NCBI GenBank assembly: GCA_013387205.1
Contig: WARV01000015.1
Coordinates: 1-36,980 of the forward strand
Direction of reading: 5' to 3'
Length of the DNA: 36,980 nt
Source of the DNA: Patescibacteria group bacterium
Lineage (GTDB): Bacteria; Patescibacteriota; Doudnabacteria; UBA920
Each line of letters starts with the position of its first letter. Within the stretch, counting starts at the first letter, position 1. The notes under the pieces are model-generated. The model saw only the letters and a list, made by a program, of their open reading frames with translations. It made no database searches and was not told the origin of the DNA. Positions 31,835 to 36,980 of the stretch are shown piece by piece. The position numbers and the translations under genes are program-made.

Positions 31835-32062
31835 CACCTCCCTCCACTAATTGTGGAGTACTCCTCCTATTCTAGGAGGAGAATGGGCCCATTCCTTCCC
31901 TATAATAGGGAAGGCGGCTCGCGATAGCGAGACGGAAGGGTAAATATTAATTCATACCACCTCCCCCTTCGCTTCGTCCCGCTCTTGATGCAAGGGCGGG
32001 GCTTCGCTCAGGGTACTCCTCCACGGATCAAGTCCGGGGCAGGCTCTATACTAGGAGGAGAT
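31835..32062. repeat. Modular hairpin repeats, right flank of DUF559 gene
   Basis: Holds CTCCTCCTA-TTC-TAGGAGGAG (31861-31881), CTTCCCTA-TAA-TAGGGAAG (31895-31913) and a GGCTCGCGATAGCGAGAC block. It also holds a fourth hairpin (CTCCTCC at 32016-32022, GGAGGAG near 32054-32060) whose loop has been filled by a GGATCAAGTCCGGGGCA-containing piece. No gene was seen in this 243-bp spacer. Confidence 0.85.
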
Positions 32063-32073
32063 CTGCCCTAACC

Positions 32074-32394
32074 CTACTTTGCTACTACTTGTTGGTTTTT
32101 CTTTCTAAAATACCTAACCAAACTTAAAATAATTAAAACTAGTACAACCCAAAATATAAAATCTAAAACTAACAAAAAAGATAATTGAAGTATGTCAGTC
32201 AATGTAAAATTTAATGGGATTGGAAAACCTCTAATAACAAAATAACAATACGAGAGCCTATCAAAACAGCTGGCACCTATATCAATAAAGGTAGATTTTT
32301 TGTAAAAGATTATGCCCAATGTATTAACAATCATCCCCACCACTACACTCCACCCCACCAAATGTTTTTTTGTTTCCAAGCTAAAAATTTTCAT
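32074..32394 (-). CDS. Small membrane protein, unknown
   Basis: 106 residues, not recognised. Hydrophobic segments lie at about 12-30 and 68-92, with a short polar loop containing two cysteines (ASCFDRLSYC) between. The C-terminus is basic (YFRKKNQQ). It resembles small signal-peptidase- or CPR-type membrane proteins only in layout. The start is ATG at 32392-32394. It is separated from dnaX by 80 bp of AT-rich sequence and followed by the DUF559 repeat block. Confidence 0.6.
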   Translation of the reverse strand: MKIFSLETKKHLVGWSVVVGMIVNTLGIIFYKKSTFIDIGASCFDRLSYCYFVIRGFPIPLNFTLTDILQLSFLLVLDFIFWVVLVLIILSLVRYFRKKNQQVVAK

Positions 32395-32474
32395 TTTATT
32401 TCTTTATGAAATCTCACAATCAAATTATATCATGATTCAAAAATTAAGTCTTTATAGACCTGATATTTTTGTCA

Positions 32475-34043
32475 TTACTCTACCAGCTCGCCGCCAAAGA
32501 CGCTTAGGGCATCGGCCAAAGCTTCCGAGGTAGCCTGAAAAGCCGAAGCCTTCTCTTCTTTGGCCACTTCTGCCCTAATTACCAGCCTTTTGCCAGTAAT
32601 GTCTTTTAAAATTTTTCCAAGCATATCCTGATTTTTTTTGTTTTCTAAATTTTGCTTATTAAACAAAAATTTTACTCCCAAGACAATACTGTTGCTGTAA
32701 ACTTTCTGCACCGGGGAAGTTTTAATTAAATTTGCCAAAGGACCATTAACCTTTTTAAGCTCGTTGATCAATTTCGGCCAAACCTGTTCCGCTTCTTCTA
32801 AAGTTACAGTATCTTCTTGCTCTACAGATAAACTTGCCGCGCTAATAGGTTCCGGCTCCTGGCTTTTTTTTAAGCTTGGCGATGGTACAGTAACATCAAC
32901 AGATGGTTTTTTTGGAGACTGGTCTTTATTGGATTGGCTGATGTTATTTGAAACGGGAACCTTTTTATACGCCGCTTCCAAAGAAGCCAAAAGCAAAGGA
33001 ACTTCCGGGCTAGGTGCCGTGGCCATATCCTTATAAGATTTTAAGAACAACCGGATAATATAAATTAATTCCGTTGCATTGGTTTTTTTTGCCAGGCTTT
33101 CCGCTTCTGCCAAATGATTTCCATCCAAAGCCGGAGCCATTTTTCCGCTCGTTACCGTGTAAACTAAAATCTTCCTTAAGTATTCCAAAAAGTCGCGGTT
33201 GAGCGAGAAAAAATCAACGCCTTTTTCCAATAAATTATCAACCAAACCCGGCAATTCACCGGCCTGGCCGTTTAATAAATACCCAAGCAAAGTTTCGCAC
33301 ACAGCCACGTCAGTTATCCCCAAAAGCTGCTGGCATTCTTCCAATGTGGCGCCGCTGCCCAAAGTGGCAATTTTATCCAGCAGAGACAGAGAGTCGCGCA
33401 CGCTTCCTTCTGCGTTATGCGCAGCCAGCTCAACCGCCTCTTTCGGCAGCTTTATTTTTTCCGCTTTCAAAATATTCTGGAGATGCTGTTCCAAATCTTC
33501 CGCTGAAAGCCTCTTGAAATCGAACCTCTGGGTGCGGGAAATTATGGTCGGAGGGACTTTGTTTATTTCCGTAGTCGCTAAAATAAAAATCGCGTGCTTT
33601 GGCGGCTCTTCCAAAGTTTTGAGCAAAGCATTAAAAGCTCCTTTGGACAACATATGGACTTCGTCTATAATAAAAACTTTATACTTGGCCAAAGACGGGC
33701 TGAATTTAACATGCTCAATCAAATCGCGAATGTTATCTACCCCGGTATTGGACGCAGCATCAATTTCCACTAAGTCGATAAAATTTCCAGCTTCAATCTG
33801 CTTGCACGAATCGCATTTACCGCAGGCGTCGCCTGCCGATTTTGAAGATTTCGACGTGCAGTTAACGGCCTTGGCCAGTATCCTGGCTATAGACGTCTTC
33901 CCCACCCCGCGCGTTCCGGTAAACAAATAAGCATGCGCAACCTGCCCGGCTTCCACCTGGTTTTTTAAAGTCTGGACTATGAATTTTTGGCCCAAAACTT
34001 CGGAAAAAGTCTGCGGCCGATATTTACGATAAAGTACAGCCAT
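32475..34043 (-). CDS. dnaX: DNA polymerase III subunit gamma/tau
   Basis: 522 residues. It is the ATPase of the clamp loader that places the beta clamp on DNA and organises the replisome. The AAA+ domain shows Walker A GTRGVGKTS (43-51), a four-Cys zinc module (Cys62, 74, 77, 80), Walker B IIDEVH (125-130) and the arginine-finger motif in IISRTQRFDF (about 168-176). Domain III ends near 345. A Ser/Pro-rich linker (about 350-405) leads to a C-terminal tau-like domain. I saw no clear slippery heptamer for a gamma-producing frameshift, but did not examine this exhaustively. The start is ATG at 34041-34043. Confidence 0.96.
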   Translation of the reverse strand: MAVLYRKYRPQTFSEVLGQKFIVQTLKNQVEAGQVAHAYLFTGTRGVGKTSIARILAKAVNCTSKSSKSAGDACGKCDSCKQIEAGNFIDLVEIDAASNTGVDNIRDLIEHVKFSPSLAKYKVFIIDEVHMLSKGAFNALLKTLEEPPKHAIFILATTEINKVPPTIISRTQRFDFKRLSAEDLEQHLQNILKAEKIKLPKEAVELAAHNAEGSVRDSLSLLDKIATLGSGATLEECQQLLGITDVAVCETLLGYLLNGQAGELPGLVDNLLEKGVDFFSLNRDFLEYLRKILVYTVTSGKMAPALDGNHLAEAESLAKKTNATELIYIIRLFLKSYKDMATAPSPEVPLLLASLEAAYKKVPVSNNISQSNKDQSPKKPSVDVTVPSPSLKKSQEPEPISAASLSVEQEDTVTLEEAEQVWPKLINELKKVNGPLANLIKTSPVQKVYSNSIVLGVKFLFNKQNLENKKNQDMLGKILKDITGKRLVIRAEVAKEEKASAFQATSEALADALSVFGGELVE

Positions 34044-34135
34044 ATTTTAATTTATTTCGATAATACCTTGCTTAAATCTAATCTATTATATCATAAATCA
34101 GATGCAAATAACACTTTAACAACACCGCCGGCGAC

Positions 34136-34171
34136 CCCAGAAGATTCCCATCCTGATGGGAATCTTCTGGG
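34136..34171. repeat. Perfect 16-bp-stem hairpin upstream of dnaX
   Basis: CCCAGAAGATTCCCAT (34136-34151) pairs exactly with 34156-34171 around the loop CCTG. There is no T-run on either side, so it is not a standard terminator. It lies in the spacer between the GtrA gene and dnaX. Confidence 0.85.
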
Positions 34172-34220
34172 AATCTGAGAATCTGCTCCTCTTAAAAAGC
34201 TTGGAAAATGGGGGTATTTT

Positions 34221-34248
34221 AAATGGCTCAACCGGGGTTGAGCCATTT
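34221..34248. terminator. Perfect 13-bp-stem hairpin after the GtrA gene
   Basis: AAATGGCTCAACC (34221-34233) pairs exactly with 34236-34248 across a 2-nt centre. It is a candidate terminator for the GtrA-family gene. A smaller hairpin, GCGGAT-ATT-ATCCGC, lies nearby at 34274-34288. Confidence 0.6.
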
Positions 34249-34319
34249 ATCTTGTTTAGATGATAATGTAGGGGCGGATATTATCCGCACTACAATCTTA
34301 CCTCTTAACTCTCTTCTAC

Positions 34320-34988
34320 CTACTTCTTAAACACTATCAGCTTATAGCCAATAAAATTCCATACCATGGAAGCGCCGGTTGCAACGACCAAGGCGATATT
34401 CTTATTTAAATCATCATTCTTCAGCAAATGAAATATTTCAGAAAACTTGGAAGCTATAACAAAATTAATCAAAAATCCAATGAAGCTGACAATAAAAAAT
34501 GATAAAAACGTGTTATTGCTTTTCCCAAAATTATCCGATAAATGAAAGCTGTGCCACAGCGCCAACTGCGCGGCCATAAAAATTACCAATAGCGCAATGT
34601 AATAATAATAAGGAGCGGCGAATTGCGAGCCAAGATAAACCAGCAACAAACCCATAAAGCCAAACAAACCAACCCAAACCAGGCGCAGGAAATTTTGGAG
34701 CAAATTAGTGTTTTGTTGGCCAAAAGCCCAATGCTTATTCCAATAATAGCTTTGGATTGTTGCTACAAAAAACCCTACCGCACTTGACCAGCCAAGCTTG
34801 GTGCCCTGGCTGACATTGAAATATTTAGAGACCAAGTTGGCAATAATAAAACTAAGTCCGGTATTCAAAAGCCCGATTGCAATAAACCTTAAAAGCTGCA
34901 AGATTACCGGTTTTTTCTCCAGTAAGCTACTCAGCTTGCCAAAAAAACCATTCTGGGCCATTGCCTGGCCATTTATTGAAGTGTCCAT
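34320..34988 (-). CDS. GtrA-family membrane protein with an extra repeat unit
   Basis: 222 residues, longer than the usual 120-150 of GtrA proteins, which help move lipid-linked sugars or take part in polysaccharide synthesis. About six hydrophobic segments (27-50, 63-83, 99-125, 128-150, 163-182, 198-218). Two-helix units end in aromatic/Asn motifs: unit 1 from LLRFIAIGLLNTGLSFI to SYYWNKHWAFG, unit 3 from FFIVSFIGFLINFVIAS to MVWNFIGYKLIVF. Unit 2, between them (LRLVWVGLFGFMGLLLVYLG to ALWHSFHLSDNF), looks like a diverged third half-unit. The start is ATG at 34986-34988. Neighbours do not identify the sugar pathway. Confidence 0.85.
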   Translation of the reverse strand: MDTSINGQAMAQNGFFGKLSSLLEKKPVILQLLRFIAIGLLNTGLSFIIANLVSKYFNVSQGTKLGWSSAVGFFVATIQSYYWNKHWAFGQQNTNLLQNFLRLVWVGLFGFMGLLLVYLGSQFAAPYYYYIALLVIFMAAQLALWHSFHLSDNFGKSNNTFLSFFIVSFIGFLINFVIASKFSEIFHLLKNDDLNKNIALVVATGASMVWNFIGYKLIVFKK

Positions 34989-35017
34989 ATTTTTATTTTC
35001 TAAAATTCTTAATAATT

Positions 35018-35090
35018 AAAAATGACAATAACAGCTACGGTGATTATTTTTGTCACTTTCGTCGTTTTTGTCATTTTTGCTCATTTATTT
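35018..35090. repeat. TTTTGTCA-word spacer upstream of GtrA gene
   Basis: Plus strand carries AATGACAATAAC on the left and three phased words on the right (TTTTTGTCACTTTCGTC, TTTTTGTCATTTTTGCTC). It is related to 15250-15336. It separates the GtrA gene from the 211-residue gene upstream. Confidence 0.5.
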
Positions 35091-35725
35091 TATAGTTCTT
35101 CGTCCTCATCCAGAATAACCTTGCCGCCTTCGCTTTCATCTTTCTCGTCATCATCGCCAAGCTCTATGTCCGTATGCCCAGCACCCGCGCCTTTCTTTAT
35201 GACGTTTTCCACTGCGGCCCATTCTGAATCATGGTCTTTGGGAACGACAATCGTCACTTCATCGCCAACCTCTGCTTTAAAGTAAGTTAATGATGCGAGC
35301 AAGACTTTGAAAGTTTTCCCTTCGGCAATAACCCTAAAGTCACCCTTGTCGTCAACTGTCAAAACGCCAAGCATTTTCTTGCGCTCTACCGGGCCAATCT
35401 GCTTGTATATGAACGAGCCGTCATCCGCGATTGTCAGCTTTAAAACATCGCCTTCTATCAGTTTGGATTTGGAGGCATAGTTAGCGGGAACCGGATACTG
35501 TTTTTTGTCCGGGCCAATCATGTTCTGGCCATCAAAGACGCCTTCAATAATTTTACCGCCCTCGGAAACCGAAAGAGCCTGAGCTTTTTCTGAAAGCTGG
35601 GTCGTGGAAATTTTAGCGGCTGGTCCGCCCATCATTTCTCTTAAAAGCTGTTTTGCCGACTGGATATTCTTCTCAGCCGAATCTATCATTTGGGATATTA
35701 ACGCAAGATTAGATAATTTATCCAT
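35090..35725 (-). CDS. Conserved-looking cytoplasmic protein with acidic tail, unknown
   Basis: 211 residues, not recognised. Residues about 1-35 are helical and likely coiled coil (SQMIDSAEKNIQSAKQLLRE). A middle beta-rich domain (about 55-165) includes IEGVFDGQNMIGPDKKQYPV, GDVLKLTIADDGSFIYKQI and a second similar block, GDEVTIVVPKDHDSEWAAVE. The last 30 residues are strongly acidic (DIELGDDDEKDE). There are no membrane segments. The paired GD-x-x-x-L/V-x-x blocks suggest an OB-like or beta-barrel fold; nucleic-acid or protein binding is conjecture. The start is ATG at 35723-35725. Confidence 0.7.
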   Translation of the reverse strand: MDKLSNLALISQMIDSAEKNIQSAKQLLREMMGGPAAKISTTQLSEKAQALSVSEGGKIIEGVFDGQNMIGPDKKQYPVPANYASKSKLIEGDVLKLTIADDGSFIYKQIGPVERKKMLGVLTVDDKGDFRVIAEGKTFKVLLASLTYFKAEVGDEVTIVVPKDHDSEWAAVENVIKKGAGAGHTDIELGDDDEKDESEGGKVILDEDEEL

Positions 35726-35953
35726 AAATTTTTGTTTTCCCCCAATTCAAAAAATTGGCGGTTATTTTTTTAAGTTTTTGATGCTTTTTGTTTCAGTACA
35801 TCTGTTGTTACAGCTAAATTTTTAAAGCTGCCGCAAGAGAGTAATTATGCACTGTGTCAAGCATCTTAATTATATCACAAATAATTATTTTGGCAAATCC
35901 ATAAGATAATGACGGTAATATTTTATTTTACTTACCAAAAGGGCACAAAAAAA

Positions 35954-35967
35954 CAGGCCAAAACCTG
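35954..35967 (-). terminator. Intrinsic terminator of the 145-residue gene
   Basis: On the minus strand CAGG-TTTTGG-CCTG is followed by seven T. It starts 26 bp after the stop codon at 35994. The surrounding spacer (35726-35993) shows nothing else I can name. Confidence 0.8.
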
Positions 35968-35993
35968 CTTCTTTTTTTGATGGGGAAAATTTA

Positions 35994-36431
35994 TTACAAT
36001 TTCTGCAGAAATACGGGGTCGCAGCTGCCTGCTAAAGTATGGCAAAATTCCGGGTATTTTAAACAGAGTTTTTGGATTGTCATTTCCGGCGTTGCCGCGT
36101 CCTGAAGGAACCTTGCCGACAAAACCATGTCCTTAACGAAAATTTTGGAAGCGTAGTCTTTAATTTCTTTTTCATACACCCTGACGTCGGATTCTTCATA
36201 GCCGAAATGGAGAGCTTGCTTTAAAACAGCAATCTCTTCAAACTCTTTTTCCACATCTGTCAGCATAGACAGTATTCCTGTTTCCGAATCCACCTGCGGC
36301 AAAACGCTTATGACCTTATGGGCAATTTCCGCGGCGCGCTTTAAAGATGTCCGCCTGCTGCGAAGTATTTCCGCCAGAAAAAACGCTACTATTTGGCTTA
36401 AATTATTCCCTTGTAGGGTTGTTGCAATCAT
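35994..36431 (-). CDS. Helical soluble protein, unknown
   Basis: 145 residues, not recognised. Mostly predicted helix: an N-terminal stretch (LSQIVAFFLAEILRSRRTSLKRAAEIA), a central acidic helix (DVEKEFEEIAVLKQAL), and a C-terminal region with three cysteines (KLCLKYPEFCHTLAGSC). No membrane segment or catalytic motif. The start is ATG at 36429-36431. It begins 14 bp after the Gly/His-rich gene and has its own strong terminator, so the two probably form an operon. Confidence 0.65.
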   Translation of the reverse strand: MIATTLQGNNLSQIVAFFLAEILRSRRTSLKRAAEIAHKVISVLPQVDSETGILSMLTDVEKEFEEIAVLKQALHFGYEESDVRVYEKEIKDYASKIFVKDMVLSARFLQDAATPEMTIQKLCLKYPEFCHTLAGSCDPVFLQKL

Positions 36432-36445
36432 ATGCTAAAAATATT

Positions 36446-36703
36446 TTAATGATGCCCTCCGTGGCCACCGCCATGTCCGTGCCCTCCGCCATGGCCTCCT
36501 CCGTGGCCACCGCCGCCTGCTCCAAAAAATTCACTAAGGACATCCGGCAGTTCTAACGGAGCACCCAAACCGGATTCCCAACCAACTTCAAAACCGGCTT
36601 CAGTCAAACCTTTGACGGATTTTTCAAACATACTCTCCTCTCCGCCGCCATGGCCTCCTCCGTGTCCTCCGTGGCCACCATGACCTCCGTGTTCTGCTGA
36701 CAT
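36446..36703 (-). CDS. Gly/His-rich small protein
   Basis: 85 residues. Both ends are runs of GGH (residues about 5-21 and 63-85), with more than a dozen histidines in total. The centre (about 22-60) is ordinary and probably partly helical, with MFEKSVKGLTEAGFEVGW and LELPDVLSEFFGAG. The histidine arrays suggest binding of divalent metal ions, but there is no link to a transporter or enzyme here. The start is ATG at 36701-36703. It is first in a likely two-gene unit with the helical protein downstream. The simple-repeat ends are prone to slippage, so their length may vary among strains. Confidence 0.7.
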   Translation of the reverse strand: MSAEHGGHGGHGGHGGGHGGGEESMFEKSVKGLTEAGFEVGWESGLGAPLELPDVLSEFFGAGGGGHGGGHGGGHGHGGGHGGHH

Positions 36704-36731
36704 AAATATTTTTTCCTTAAAAATTAATATT

Positions 36732-36846
36732 CTCTACTAAATACTAAAGAATACGAAAGATACTAAATCTATTACCAATACTGATATCAATTAAGTATAC
36801 TTATATGATATTTAGTACAATTAGTATCAATTAGTATTTAGTAGAG
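36732..36846. repeat. TACTAA-word palindrome without a gene
   Basis: A perfect 16-bp outer stem (36732-36747 with 36831-36846) is followed by further GATACTAA / TTAGTATC words. These are the same words that flank the GxxExxY gene at 20182-20225 and 20604-20652, here with no gene between. Confidence 0.85.
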
Positions 36847-36859
36847 GGATTAGTAGAAG

Positions 36860-36980
36860 TTACAACCCCCGCTCCACCGACCCGACTCCAGCGCTTAAAG
36901 ACTCCGCCACCTGCCCGGCCTCTAACATTTCCTCTTCCACCTCTGCCCTGGGACGTCCGAATTTCAGGCGTGATAACTGC
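36860..36980 (-). CDS. C-terminal end of an unidentified protein (5' part beyond window)
   Basis: The minus-strand frame entering from the right edge stays open for about 40 codons to a TAA at 36860-36862. It includes LKFGRPRAEVEEEMLEAG and ends SVERGL. The composition is ordinary for a coding region and the stop lies just before the palindrome at 36732-36846. Too little is present to name it. Confidence 0.55.
   Translation of the reverse strand, partial: QLSRLKFGRPRAEVEEEMLEAGQVAESLSAGVGSVERGL

Overview
The window looks like a chromosome segment of a Candidate Phyla Radiation (Patescibacteria) bacterium, most likely a Parcubacteria-type lineage; the exact class cannot be read from sequence alone. 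The reasons are short intergenic spaces, weak or absent Shine-Dalgarno sites before many genes, a giant surface protein built on GNVGIGTT repeats, small membrane proteins with no recognisable function, and a compact set of lower-glycolysis and pentose-phosphate genes. Nearly everything is on the minus strand. Only a PEGA-domain gene (11472-12776) and two tiny genes (27020-27106, 27217-27384) read on the plus strand. No rRNA, tRNA, CRISPR array or classical transposase was seen. LAYOUT. 1-6437: 5' part of a secreted repeat protein that runs off the left edge, preceded by a gene for a membrane-anchored helix-turn-helix protein (6555-6989). 7003-7892: a gene-poor AT-rich stretch. 7893-8555: a PaaX/Cas2-like gene between two identical perfect palindromes. 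8603-10293: two small membrane proteins, a four-helix-bundle gene between inverted repeats, and a large nested palindrome. 10298-12776: mreB and a PEGA-domain membrane protein, divergently transcribed from overlapping promoters. 12873-15243: RNase HI and RecJ. 15334-26974: a carbon-metabolism run (gpmI, eno, pgk, gap, a PfkB-family sugar kinase, rpe, rpiB, tpiA, galT). 27020-29189: two tiny membrane-protein genes, ruvX and a HtrA-type protease. 29646-36703: a large anchored surface protein, a DUF559 nuclease-like gene in hairpin repeats, dnaX, a GtrA-family membrane protein, and unrecognised conserved-looking genes including a Gly/His-rich protein. 36860-36980: 3' end of one more gene. HOW THE GENES WORK TOGETHER. 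The metabolic run covers triose phosphates to phosphoenolpyruvate (TpiA, Gap, Pgk, GpmI, Eno), plus pentose-phosphate interconversion (Rpe, RpiB) and a sugar-phosphate nucleotidyltransferase (GalT). This fits a fermentative organism with limited biosynthesis. MreB, GtrA and the surface proteins concern the envelope; RecJ, RNase HI, RuvX and DnaX concern replication and repair. THE MOST UNUSUAL SIGNAL is in the spacers. Six small genes (PaaX/Cas2-like, four-helix bundle, TrpR-like, GxxExxY, GIY-YIG, DUF559) each sit tightly between two copies of their own palindrome or inverted repeat, several of them exactly at junctions of the metabolic cluster. Other spacers hold gene-free palindromes of similar design. 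Stop codons repeatedly fall inside a repeat foot, and in one family the downstream Shine-Dalgarno lies in the opposite foot. I read the first set as a recurring 'single gene inside a palindrome' module, possibly mobile or self-regulating, and the second as hairpins that could couple translation. Both readings are inference from the sequence.
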